DNA of 64,000 nt from CAYOZN01 sp964408455 (GTDB lineage: Bacteria; Planctomycetota; Phycisphaerae; UBA1845; UTPLA1), in the NCBI GenBank assembly GCA_964408455.1, contig CAYOZN010000007.1, positions 62,001 to 126,000 on the forward strand. The letters run 5' to 3'. Every line of letters starts with the position of its first letter. Position 1 is the stretch's first letter. The position numbers were made by a program, and so were the translations under genes. The notes under the pieces are model-generated. The model did no database searches and was not told the DNA's origin. It was given only the letters and a program-made list of their open reading frames with translations. Positions 25,627 through 33,950 of this stretch are shown here, in pieces.

Positions 25627-26570
25627 TTAATTTCGCGTTGCACATTCGTTGGGTCGAGGAAACCTTGGCAAAGAGAACAGAAAAACCGGCAGCGGACTTA
25701 GACTTCCTTGAGAAAATAAAGACGCGCGTCGTCATCTCAATGTTCTCTGACGACGTACTGATGGATCGGCTTGTTCTGAAAGGCGGCAACGCGCTCGACC
25801 TCGTGCTGCGTATCAGTTCTCGGGCTTCTGTCGATGTTGACCTGTCGATGAAAGACGATTTTCCGGCTGCACAGCTTGGCGAAATCCGCGCACGAATTGA
25901 GACATCACTGAAGGAGTCGTTTCGGGATCTTGACCTTATTCCTTTTGATGTCCAGATAGTTGAGAAGCCGGAGAATATCTCTCCGGATCTATCCCAATTC
26001 TGGGGTGGATACGAAGTACAGTTCAAACTAATCGGGCGTGCAAAGTCTGAGAAGTTTACGGGCGATCTTGCGTCGCTTCGACGAAATGCAATTCAGATAG
26101 GACCGCGTGCGAAGTTCCTCGTCGATATCAGCCGATTTGAGTTTACAGATGGTAAGGCTATCGAATTCCTCGACGATTACCAGATTTCGGTGTACTCGCC
26201 TGAAATGTTGGTCTGCGAAAAACTCCGCGCGATCTGCCAGCAAATGCCCGAGTATGGGCCGGTCGTTCGACGAAATCGTGCGGGAGCTCCACGAGCAAGA
26301 GACTTCCTCGATATAAACACGATTCTGTGCCAGCGAGATATCGACTTGAAAAGCAAGTCGAATTTTACCCTGCTGACCAACATCTTCAAGGCAAAGCGAG
26401 TTCCGCTCAACTTACTCGGATTGATTCGCAACTATCGGGAGTTTCATCGGGCCGATTGGCCGGCGGTCGAAGCGAGCGTCAAACCCGGCGTGAAGATACG
26501 CGACTTTGACTTCTATTTCGATTTCGTCTTGGAATTAGTCGAGCTACTTAAACCCCTTTGGAACAAATAA
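25623..26570 (+). CDS. AbiEii/AbiGii family nucleotidyltransferase toxin
   Basis: 315 aa. LVLKGGNALDLVLRI followed by RASVDVDLSM is the GG...S...D-x-D catalytic signature of AbiEii-type (DUF1814) nucleotidyltransferases, and the VCEKLRAICQQ and ARDFLDINTIL segments match the later helical region. Such toxins block growth by modifying tRNA or other targets, often as abortive infection systems. The GTG start overlaps the AIM24 stop (GTGA). Base composition drops sharply toward AT relative to the upstream gene, a sign of transfer. Its partner AbiEi is encoded on the opposite strand, with 27 bp of tail overlap. Confidence 0.88.
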   Translation: MINFALHIRWVEETLAKRTEKPAADLDFLEKIKTRVVISMFSDDVLMDRLVLKGGNALDLVLRISSRASVDVDLSMKDDFPAAQLGEIRARIETSLKESFRDLDLIPFDVQIVEKPENISPDLSQFWGGYEVQFKLIGRAKSEKFTGDLASLRRNAIQIGPRAKFLVDISRFEFTDGKAIEFLDDYQISVYSPEMLVCEKLRAICQQMPEYGPVVRRNRAGAPRARDFLDINTILCQRDIDLKSKSNFTLLTNIFKAKRVPLNLLGLIRNYREFHRADWPAVEASVKPGVKIRDFDFYFDFVLELVELLKPLWNK

Positions 26571-27407
26571 TCGCCAGCCTTTTACATACTCAGTCTCGCG
26601 CAGCTGATGAGCGAGATAGAAATCGAATTCCATCGGAAATCGACGCAACAAGTCCAGCGCGGACTTCTTGTATTCTGAACGCTCTAGGTAGAATCCGATA
26701 GCCTGGTGATACGGGTACACGTAGCCGATCTTCGTCAGCATGGCGCTAAGCCGGTTGACCGAGAACCGGTCCTTTGCAAGACGAAATGCCTTTAGCACTT
26801 CAGATACTCCGCCGGAATATGCCGGTCGAACTGTGATGTCGATGAGTGTTCGTTCGATGCTGGTTAGACGCACCTTAACGGGAGTCGCTTCGTCGTACGT
26901 GACCTCATTCTCGATGACACCAAGCTGGCCGGTGTGCATCCCGTTTATAAGGCAAATTCGCACGTCGCCATATTCGATAACGTTTTGCGACACCCGTGGA
27001 GGTCGATTAAAAGCGGAATCTATTCGATCCTGTCGAAGCTCTGCGTTCGTTGCGTGCGGTCGTTGTTCATGATTCAGATAGATAGTCTTCGGCACCTGTT
27101 CAGTCAGCCCATGCATACGCATCGCCGTGTAATGAGTGAAGTAGGCGTCCTTCTTGATCGTTAGCAGTACGCTAAGGAGAGAGACCGGCCCCCACGTAAA
27201 CCGGGTCTCGTTTCGATATGGAAAGGGGAATTCGAGTTGCTTGAGCTTCCCTCGCTGCTTCAGGAATGCTATCAGATCGTTTGTACTTGTACCCTGGCCT
27301 AGGCCCCAAGATTCGCGATGTTCGCCCAGGATTCTTGTGATTTCGGAATACTTGAGTACCCTGCTCGATAATTGGTCGAATTGCTGGAATATTGCTTGCG
27401 TTGGCAT
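26544..27407 (-). CDS. AbiEi-type antitoxin / transcriptional regulator
   Basis: From ATG 27407 the protein is 287 aa. An N-terminal winged-helix part (SSRVLKYSEITRIL, NDLIAFLKQRGKL) is followed by the AbiEi C-domain signature VRLTSIERTLIDITVRP with YSGGVSEVLKAF. AbiEi proteins repress the locus and neutralise AbiEii. The frame is open to 27476, but that extension runs through a 44-bp palindrome, so I place the palindrome in the promoter region. No strong ribosome site precedes 27407. The convergent arrangement with abiEii is atypical, since the two are usually one operon with AbiEi first. Confidence 0.8.
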   Translation of the reverse strand: MPTQAIFQQFDQLSSRVLKYSEITRILGEHRESWGLGQGTSTNDLIAFLKQRGKLKQLEFPFPYRNETRFTWGPVSLLSVLLTIKKDAYFTHYTAMRMHGLTEQVPKTIYLNHEQRPHATNAELRQDRIDSAFNRPPRVSQNVIEYGDVRICLINGMHTGQLGVIENEVTYDEATPVKVRLTSIERTLIDITVRPAYSGGVSEVLKAFRLAKDRFSVNRLSAMLTKIGYVYPYHQAIGFYLERSEYKKSALDLLRRFPMEFDFYLAHQLRETEYVKGWRLFVPKGFK

Positions 27408-27428
27408 TTGAACAAACGAGGTATTTAC

Positions 27429-27472
27429 GGACGCCGCGATGAGGAGTATATATACTCCCCATCGCGTCGTCC
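27429..27472. promoter_or_regulatory. 44-bp imperfect palindrome 1, core GGAGTATATATACTCC
   Basis: The 16-bp core is at 27443-27458. The arms pair outward to 27429/27472 with two mismatches (27442/27459 and 27434/27467). It lies 22-65 bp upstream of the chosen abiEi start, an operator-like position, and its TATATA could overlap a -10. Same core as the palindromes at 27539 and 27585. Confidence 0.75.
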
Positions 27473-27538
27473 ACATGCCGTGAAAGATTATTCATAACTC
27501 TATTCTAGGCATGAGGTTAAGGGGGTATGGAGAAATGA

Positions 27539-27582
27539 AGGGGTCAAGCGGTGGAGTATATATACTCCACCGCTTGACCCCT
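27539..27582. repeat. 44-bp perfect palindrome 2, core GGAGTATATATACTCC
   Basis: Perfect dyad centred between 27560 and 27561. The left arm AGGGGTCAAGCGGT and the right arm ACCGCTTGACCCCT are exact complements but unrelated to the arms of the neighbouring palindromes. There is no T-run, so it does not look like an intrinsic terminator. Confidence 0.9.
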
Positions 27583-27584
27583 GA

Positions 27585-27630
27585 TCCAAAAGCGCGCAGG
27601 GAGTATATATACTCCCTGCGCGCTTTTGGA
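27585..27630. repeat. 46-bp perfect palindrome 3, core GGAGTATATATACTCC
   Basis: Perfect dyad centred between 27607 and 27608. Left arm TCCAAAAGCGCGCAG, right arm CTGCGCGCTTTTGGA. Only two bases separate it from palindrome 2. The three palindromes have nearly equal half-lengths (22-23 bp) and the same core. Confidence 0.9.
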
Positions 27631-27647
27631 ACGATCTTGCCGCGTGC

Positions 27648-27735
27648 CATGCCGACGCCAATCGAGCGGCGTTCCTTGCGGACTACCCACTCCGGTAACG
27701 TCAACGACCGAGTGAACTGTTCCGGCGTCGGCATG
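27648..27735. repeat. 12-bp inverted repeat bracketing 64 bp
   Basis: CATGCCGACGCC (27648-27659) and GGCGTCGGCATG (27724-27735) are perfect complements. The enclosed DNA has no gene. It could be a small mobile-element remnant or a loop structure next to the palindromes. The stretch 27736-27815 shows nothing further. Confidence 0.55.
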
Positions 27736-27815
27736 CTCACGGGCCACTCTGAAACTCTCGAACCCAATTTCGCTGCCCCGCACCGTCCTTCCGCGAAGTC
27801 GTCAGTCGATGGTAT

Positions 27816-28724
27816 CTATGGCCGGTCCGCCACTGCGTCCCAAAAATCAAACTCATGCACCAGTAGCACCGTCCCGCCCGTCCGGCGAATCTTCATCGCC
27901 TCTTCCACCTTCCGACCATAACACGAGTAAGCCCAAGCACTGTTGCCCTCGCCGCCGATTACGAGGTAATTCGTCTTCAGTGAAACGCTGTTGCAGAATT
28001 GACCGCCAAGGGACTCGACTCGTGCGGCGAACTGCTTGCGCGTTGCTTTCTTCGAAGATCCTGTGAAGCAAAACACTCGCCCGTCGAATTCAATGACCGG
28101 GCACACCGCGCAAAGACCCTTTACCGGTGTCTTCGCATCGTTCAGCACGCTCTGCATCTGATCGCTCAGCGCGCGATGTTCGGAGAAGTTTCCGAATTCG
28201 CCAAAGAAGGCGAGCAGTTCCTGGTGCTCCTGCGGATCGATGACGCCATCGGACAGGACCGATGTAATCAACGATCCGATTTCATCGTACGGCCAATATG
28301 TTTGCAGGTGCTCATGCTCCTCTATCCAGCCACTGAGCCCGCGCAACTCCTGCTCGCTAATCTTCCCGTCCGAGCCGATTCCAAAAACCATGCCGTGCAG
28401 CCGTTGGATATCAGCCGTGATGGCATCAAAATACTCGTTACCCTCCCGGTACCTTGCGCACAGCCACAAAAGGTCCTTCGCCTCTTCAGGATCGATGACC
28501 GAATCCTCAAGCGTTTGCCGCACGTGCAAGGCCAATTCATCAAACACCGGCCGATTGACCAAATCCTGATGCTCGCTAAGCCACGCATGCAGCAATTCAA
28601 TCTCATGTTTGTGAATGATCCCGTCGGCTGCGATGCCCAGCAGAATACCCTCCAGCGACTGTACCGCCTTATCAACGCGCTGCGGGGCCGTAAAATGAAA
28701 GTATGCGACCTGATCTGGATGCAT
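27816..28724 (-). CDS. Tandem TerB-like domains plus C-terminal BRCT domain
   Basis: From ATG 28724 (AGGAGG, 6 bp spacing) the product is 302 aa. Two similar helical units, LEGILLGIAADGIIHKHEI...LLHAWL and LHGMVFGIGSDGKISEQEL...LSGWI, each with an acidic DG motif and a second DSVIDPEE/DGVIDPQE turn, look like TerB-type tellurite-resistance folds. Residues 220-302, with RVFCFTGSSKKATRKQ, VESLGGQFCNSVSLKTNYLVIGG and GRKVEEAMK, form a BRCT domain of the DNA ligase type. The role is unknown; BRCT suggests DNA-end or DNA-protein binding. It adjoins the AbiE pair and is AT-richer than the backbone, so defence or DNA-maintenance is a reasonable guess. Confidence 0.7.
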   Translation of the reverse strand: MHPDQVAYFHFTAPQRVDKAVQSLEGILLGIAADGIIHKHEIELLHAWLSEHQDLVNRPVFDELALHVRQTLEDSVIDPEEAKDLLWLCARYREGNEYFDAITADIQRLHGMVFGIGSDGKISEQELRGLSGWIEEHEHLQTYWPYDEIGSLITSVLSDGVIDPQEHQELLAFFGEFGNFSEHRALSDQMQSVLNDAKTPVKGLCAVCPVIEFDGRVFCFTGSSKKATRKQFAARVESLGGQFCNSVSLKTNYLVIGGEGNSAWAYSCYGRKVEEAMKIRRTGGTVLLVHEFDFWDAVADRP

Positions 28725-29009
28725 GAATTGCCTCCTGGATTTTGTAACAACTGGATCGTCCGGCCAGCACGGCATCGCACATGCACAGCCGCCTAGTATA
28801 AGGCTCTCTAAGGCCTCGCCCCAGTCAAATGGCACGGAACACCGAGCAAATCTAATGGATGTCTTCGCAGAGTCGCCGCCGCGTGTGCGGCACTCGCGAA
28901 ATGGCCGCGCATCCCGGCGCGCTCCGCTTTGCATCGCTTTGCATCGGGTAAAAAATCGCCCGGAGCGCCGGTCCTGCTCGTGACCGCCCGAAATCAGGAG
29001 GCCCGTCCC

Positions 29010-30038
29010 ATGAGTTCGAAGAGCAAATTCAAAAAAATCCACAAAAACCGCCCCAATCCCCTCCCCCGCCCCCAACCCATGTCCCCCAAAGCATTTACAG
29101 AAGAGTACGAAGAGCCGGCTTCAGGCCGCAGCAACAAAAACCCCGACCCCGCCGCCCCGCCCGATTTCACCAGCTCCCCCGGCAAACCCTTACCCCTTCC
29201 TCCCGACGACCACCCCTCGCCCAGCAAACCCTTACCCCTTCCCCCTGATCCCTTACCCCTTCCCCCCGATACCTTACCCCTTCCCCCCGATCCCTTACCC
29301 CTTCCCCCCGACGACCCCGAACTCCGCGCCCTCTTCGCCGCCACGCCGCTCGACCCCGCCCCCTCCCCTGTTCCCTCCGAACCCCCGGTTCCCTCCCCTT
29401 CCTACGCTCAATCCCTTCCCCCTTTCGAAATCCCCTGCCCCCCGCTCCCCGCCGTCGACCCCTTCGAACGCGACATCACGAGCACCCTCCACACCCGCCT
29501 CCAGCCCTGGCTCCGCGACCGCGTCGACCGCGCCATCCTCGACAAGCGCTTCGGCGGTCAGCGCGCCATCTACCGCTACTTCCAGCTCGCCGCCTGGGGC
29601 ATCAGCATCGCCGCCTTCTTCCGCTACGCCCGCCGCCTCCGCAAGCGCGCCGTCCGCCTCGATGTCACCGACCTGACACCCGCCGAAAGCGAACGCGCCC
29701 CGTCGAACGCCGCACTCCTGCTCATCCAGCGCCTGCTCGAATCGCTCGTGCTGGGGAACCCGTCGCCGTCGGCCCTGGAGAAGCTCACGCGGGCCTGCTA
29801 CCTGGCGGTGCGGATGGAGGCCTTCATCCGCGAGCAGAACAACCGCATCTACCCCCGCGACCCCGGTCGCCCCGATCCCGACCCCGAAATCGAAGCCGCC
29901 CATCAGGAGGCCCTGGCCGCCGTGCAGGCGCTGCGGCAGACCATGGCCGAAGGGGATGCCGTGCGCGACGCCGTCTATCAGCAACTCGCCCAATTGCAGG
30001 AAACGCCCGCGCCACCCCCGGGTCATGAAGAAATTTGA
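29010..30038 (+). CDS. Hypothetical protein with Pro-rich repeat and helical C-terminal half
   Basis: 342 aa from an ATG with AGGAG 9 bp upstream. Residues 1-150 are disordered and Pro-rich with a repeated PLPLPPD heptapeptide. From about 150, DITSTLHTRLQPWLRDRVDRA, RAIYRYFQLAAWG and later helices look like a folded, helical domain; no family is recognised. The repeat is made of CCCTTACCCCTT-type DNA, the same motif seen in intergenic arrays here, so the N-terminal part seems to have captured repeat sequence. Real coding is supported by the ribosome site and the coherent C-terminal half. Confidence 0.55.
   Translation: MSSKSKFKKIHKNRPNPLPRPQPMSPKAFTEEYEEPASGRSNKNPDPAAPPDFTSSPGKPLPLPPDDHPSPSKPLPLPPDPLPLPPDTLPLPPDPLPLPPDDPELRALFAATPLDPAPSPVPSEPPVPSPSYAQSLPPFEIPCPPLPAVDPFERDITSTLHTRLQPWLRDRVDRAILDKRFGGQRAIYRYFQLAAWGISIAAFFRYARRLRKRAVRLDVTDLTPAESERAPSNAALLLIQRLLESLVLGNPSPSALEKLTRACYLAVRMEAFIREQNNRIYPRDPGRPDPDPEIEAAHQEALAAVQALRQTMAEGDAVRDAVYQQLAQLQETPAPPPGHEEI
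29190..29310 (+). repeat. In-frame CCCTTACCCCTTCCCCCCGAT array
   Basis: About five imperfect 21-bp units (two of the CCCTTAC-type heptamers plus CCCCGAY) within the coding region, each giving one PLPLPPD. The heptamer class is shared with the arrays at 17345 and 18541. Confidence 0.85.
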
Positions 30039-30224
30039 ACTTTAAGATTCGAGGTTTGAACTTTGAGACGTGAGATTTGAATTTTGAAATCTGAGATTTG
30101 AGCTTTGAAATCTGAGATTCGAGGTTTGAAGTTTGAGATCCCGCTATGAAGTTTTGACTTTTCGACGTGCTGACGTTTGTTTTCGATTCTCGACTTTCGA
30201 TTTTCGACTTTCGACTTTCGATTT
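30039..30224. repeat. AT-rich degenerate TTTGAAATCTGAGATTTGAG array and a second TCGACTTTCGATTTTC array
   Basis: Between the convergent Pro-rich and AsmA-like genes lie about 110 bp of irregular units around TTTGAAATCTGAGAT, then about 50 bp of GACTTTCGATTTTC units. On the minus strand both read as related purine-rich units (GAAAATCGAAAGTCG). No gene. Sharp compositional contrast with the GC-rich surroundings. Confidence 0.85.
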
Positions 30225-33200
30225 TCACTCCCCCGGTCGCAGCGCCGGCGGGTTCTTCTCCCGTGCCGGCGGCGCCTCCGGAAAGATCGTCTTGAGGGCT
30301 TTGGTCAGGCTCTTCAGCGGCTGCGGCATGATCTCCGGCTTCGAGGGCGTGCCTGTCACGCGGATTTCCATGATCTCCCGCGACGCCCCTTCCAGGAATT
30401 CCGTCAGCACCGGCACCCGGATGCGCACCGGGCTGCCCGCCAGCAGCGTGATGTCCATCTCGTCCGTCGCCAGGTCGATCGTCCCCGAGCCGACGAACGA
30501 CATCGCCTTGCCCTGCAAATCGATCGTCTGGAGTGTCATCCTGTCGTCACGCAGCGAGAAACCGAGCCGGCCGTCGTGGAACACGTTTTCGTCCGGCGTC
30601 AGGTTCAGCACCTGGAAGATGGCGAGAATCAGCGGCAGCTTCCAAACCTGCGCCCGGCTGACGAACAGTTCGCCGTTGCCCTCCCGAAACGAGCCGATGC
30701 CCGACCGACCGTACAGGTTGAGCCGCCCGTCGACCGATCCGCTTTCCGTCGGCATGGCTGGTGCGGCCGAAGGCGGCATGCCGGGCGGTCGTTCGGCGGT
30801 TGTGCGGCGATGCTGGGCCGCGAGATATTCGCCGAGTTGGGCATCGCGAATCGTGATATTGGCCTCGTATTCCGGCCGCCGCCCGCCGAGTTCGGCGCTG
30901 GCGAAGCCGACCGCCTCGCCGCCATAGAACCGCGCCGCGGCATCCCGGACCTCGATGAATCGGCGCCGGCGGCCATCCTCAACGATCTGTGAGGTCTTGA
31001 GACGGGCCGAGAGGTCCTTCAGCTCCCAGCCGGCCATGACGACGGAGGCCAGGCTCAATTCGCCCGATTCGACGTGAAATTCGCCCTTTTCGTCGATTTC
31101 GCAGCGGGCCGTGATGCGGCCGTCGGCCTCCGTCACTTTGAATCCGAGATTGACGCGTGCCCGCCGCAGCGTGAGCTCGGCGTCGAAGTTCCAGCGCATC
31201 CGGCCGCGATCGTCTTCCTCGAAGCGGATGGGCGACAGGGTGATGTCGAAGCGCCCGCCGGGCTCGAGCGACTTCAGGAATTTTGACAGTGCCGGCGGCA
31301 GGGCATCGAGGAGCCTGCGGTTGAACGGCATGTCGGACAGGCGAATCTCGAGGGCGCCGTGCCGCCCGAAGTCGGTCAGGTCGACCGAGCCGTTGAGTGC
31401 CACGCTGCCGCCGAAGCACTTGCCCGCGAGCGTGAGGATCTCGATGCGCCGCCCGGTGACCGACACCTTGCCGGTCACGGCGGTCAGCGGCAGGGGAAAC
31501 TCGGCAAAGGTGAGCGCCGCGCCGAGCGGCTCGATGTCCGTGCGATGCCGGACGGCGTCGCTGCCGCCTTCAGTGAAGACCTGGAGGCCGGTGCGGATGC
31601 GGACGCGACCGGACGGTTTGAGCAGGTCCCACACGTCGCGCAGGCCGGCGGGCAGGGCGGCGTAGAGGCCTTCGTTGAGGTCGACGTCGATGGCGTCGAA
31701 GGCAACGTCGATGGCGGTGCCATCGCCGGTGCGCTGCACGTCGCCCGATGCCTTGAGCTGCGTCTGGTCGCGCTTGCCGATCAGGTTCAGGATCGAGACA
31801 CGGTCGGGCGATACGTCGATCTCGCCTTCGACGTCGTCCAGCCGGTAGGGAAACTGGTCGTAGACGATGCTGGTGTCGCGAACGCGGGCACGAAGGTCCC
31901 AGACGGCATTGCCGTCGCCGTGCATCGAGATGGAGCCGATGACATCCGCAAAGCCGTCGGGCTGGAACTGCACGACGGCCCCGCGGCCCTCCTCGGGCAG
32001 GGAGCGGGCGAAGGTGTCGTCGAGGCGAAGGCCCTCGCCCTCGATGCGCAGCTCGATCTCAGGAGCGTCATCCTCGTCGATGATGGCGTAGCCGTCGATG
32101 CGCACCGACGAGCCGCGGCAGGTGCCGGTGAGGCCCTGAATGAGAATGCGGTCTTCATCGACCTCGAGCCTGCCGCAGAGGTTTTCGATGGGATAGGGAT
32201 ACGGCGGCAGTGCGGCCTGGGCGTCGACCAGATCGATGGTGATCTGCTTGATCCACGGCGGGCGGCCTTCTTCGTCGGAGGCGGGGGCGCGCTGCATGCG
32301 GGTATGAATGTGTGCGGTGCCCTGCGGGCGGAAGAGGCGCCATGCGGCCTGATAGCGGTCCGGCATGGCCAGATAGAGATGGGCGTCGAGCGGGACGGCA
32401 GTCGCCTTCACGTCGAGATCGACGCGTGCGTAGTCGTAACGCGTATCGAAGGAGGCATTGGCGGTGAGATAGCCCGATCCGTGACGGCCGCCAAGTTGAT
32501 CGAGATAGACGTCGCGGCCTTCGATGCGAATGATCCCGTCGAGCGTGTCGACGGTGAAGGGGAACCAGCGCACGCAGACGCTGCCGCCGCGCGGGCGGAT
32601 ATCGCCGCGCACGCTGAGCGACTCGGGCGCGGCGGGCTCGCGAGAAAACAGCAGGTCGAAGTCGAAGGGGCCGTGCGGATCGTAATCGAAGAAGAGCCTT
32701 CGCAGTTCCCACGGGATGTGCTCGTTGGTGACGAATGCTTCCCGCACGTCGGCCTCGGGCATCGGCAGGCCGTCCGCCTTGAAGCGGATGTTAAAACCGC
32801 AGCCGCCCAGGCCGCCGTCGATATTCCTGATGGTGCCGGAGAAACGGCACTGCGCGCCGTTGAAGAGGCCGGCCAGGTCGATGTCGGCGTCGTCGCCGCG
32901 CAGTTTCAGGTGACCGCGGGCGCCGACCATGCGCACGAGGCGTTCGCTGCCATGCAGTTCGCCGGTGGCCTGGGCCGGGCGCGTCGTGGCGTCCTCGGCC
33001 TTGCCCAGGAGCCACACCGGAATGCTGCACTGGACGTTGCGAAGTTCCACTTCGAGGTTGCGCTGCTGCTCGGCGGGACTGGCAAAGGTCATGCGCGCGA
33101 GGCGCGCCTCGCCGACGAGCGCAATATCCTGAAAGAGGCGGCGGGCGGCGGGCGGAAGCTGGAGGCTGATCATCCTGCCGGCGACGAAAGGTGCATTGGC

Positions 33201-33950
33201 GATGACACCCTCGCCGGGATCAAAGAAGACCGTGGCACGTTCGACGGGGTTGGTATAGCGTCGCAACTCGATGAAATAGCCCGTGTCGGATGCGGGATGC
33301 GGGCGAATGTCGGCGTCGAGCTTCTCAATTTCGCGTATTCGCTCGCCTTCGGGATCGATGGCGGTGACGACCAACTGTGCGTCGCGGATGGTGATGCGCG
33401 GCCGATGGGGAGTGGCCAGTTTGCTGGGCGCTTTGACTTCGCCATGGAGCAGCTGCCAGTTGCGGACGCCGGTGCGGACATTCTGGCTGAGATAGATGGA
33501 GGGCCGCACGGCGAGAACGTGATCGACTTGCAGGCGGCCAGTGAGCAGGTGCCAGGGATTGTGCGTAAGCTTCAGGGATCTGGCATAAAAAATGTAGCGG
33601 TCTCCAATATCGTGGGCCGCGGCGTTTAGCCGTTCGTCGAAGGGTGTTGCGATTTCAACATCGTGAAGCGTAATCCCGTCGAACATGCCGAAGGAAGCCG
33701 AGCCGATTCGGACCTGAACGTCACCCGGGACAGCGCGTTCGATGAAGGCGATGGCACGGCGGCGGATGTTGTCGGCGCGCGTCGACCAGACGTAGGCGCC
33801 GAAGGCCAGCACCATGATGAGCAGGGCCAAAGTGCCGATGCGCTGACGGGTGACCGACACCGGCCGGCGGCTGAAGGTCTGGCCCTCGACGAAGGCGCGC
33901 CAGCCGCGGCGGAGGCGGAAGCTCCAGTTGGGCCTGGGCGGCAAGGGCAA
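30225..33950 (-). CDS. Large AsmA/TamB-like envelope protein
   Basis: About 1240 aa. One N-terminal helix (RIGTLALLIMVLAFGAYVW) anchors a very long, mostly beta repeated domain. Repeating phrases such as VEVDEDRILIQGLTGTCRG, VSILNLIGKRDQTQLKASGD and a C-terminal region ending with low-complexity Pro residues are typical of AsmA-like/DUF3971 proteins, which bridge the periplasm and move lipids. TTG 33950 follows the upstream stop directly, but TTG 33944, nine bases after GGAGG (33956-33960 on this strand), is the more likely start. It probably forms an operon with the GT-C gene and tilS. Confidence 0.72.
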   Translation of the reverse strand: MPLPPRPNWSFRLRRGWRAFVEGQTFSRRPVSVTRQRIGTLALLIMVLAFGAYVWSTRADNIRRRAIAFIERAVPGDVQVRIGSASFGMFDGITLHDVEIATPFDERLNAAAHDIGDRYIFYARSLKLTHNPWHLLTGRLQVDHVLAVRPSIYLSQNVRTGVRNWQLLHGEVKAPSKLATPHRPRITIRDAQLVVTAIDPEGERIREIEKLDADIRPHPASDTGYFIELRRYTNPVERATVFFDPGEGVIANAPFVAGRMISLQLPPAARRLFQDIALVGEARLARMTFASPAEQQRNLEVELRNVQCSIPVWLLGKAEDATTRPAQATGELHGSERLVRMVGARGHLKLRGDDADIDLAGLFNGAQCRFSGTIRNIDGGLGGCGFNIRFKADGLPMPEADVREAFVTNEHIPWELRRLFFDYDPHGPFDFDLLFSREPAAPESLSVRGDIRPRGGSVCVRWFPFTVDTLDGIIRIEGRDVYLDQLGGRHGSGYLTANASFDTRYDYARVDLDVKATAVPLDAHLYLAMPDRYQAAWRLFRPQGTAHIHTRMQRAPASDEEGRPPWIKQITIDLVDAQAALPPYPYPIENLCGRLEVDEDRILIQGLTGTCRGSSVRIDGYAIIDEDDAPEIELRIEGEGLRLDDTFARSLPEEGRGAVVQFQPDGFADVIGSISMHGDGNAVWDLRARVRDTSIVYDQFPYRLDDVEGEIDVSPDRVSILNLIGKRDQTQLKASGDVQRTGDGTAIDVAFDAIDVDLNEGLYAALPAGLRDVWDLLKPSGRVRIRTGLQVFTEGGSDAVRHRTDIEPLGAALTFAEFPLPLTAVTGKVSVTGRRIEILTLAGKCFGGSVALNGSVDLTDFGRHGALEIRLSDMPFNRRLLDALPPALSKFLKSLEPGGRFDITLSPIRFEEDDRGRMRWNFDAELTLRRARVNLGFKVTEADGRITARCEIDEKGEFHVESGELSLASVVMAGWELKDLSARLKTSQIVEDGRRRRFIEVRDAAARFYGGEAVGFASAELGGRRPEYEANITIRDAQLGEYLAAQHRRTTAERPPGMPPSAAPAMPTESGSVDGRLNLYGRSGIGSFREGNGELFVSRAQVWKLPLILAIFQVLNLTPDENVFHDGRLGFSLRDDRMTLQTIDLQGKAMSFVGSGTIDLATDEMDITLLAGSPVRIRVPVLTEFLEGASREIMEIRVTGTPSKPEIMPQPLKSLTKALKTIFPEAPPAREKNPPALRPGE

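Noticed and set aside
27429..27630. CRISPR-like array
   Set aside because: Repeats are palindromes of different sequence sharing only a 16-bp core, with no constant repeat, no regular spacers and no cas gene.
27539..27630. Intrinsic terminators of the AbiE or BRCT genes
   Set aside because: Stems are perfect and long but no T-run follows on either strand, and the centres are TATATATA rather than a stable loop.
31359..33629. A 756-codon plus-strand frame opposite the AsmA-like gene
   Set aside because: Low-complexity Val/Gly/Ala product with no motif and no ribosome site; explained by codon bias of the real gene.
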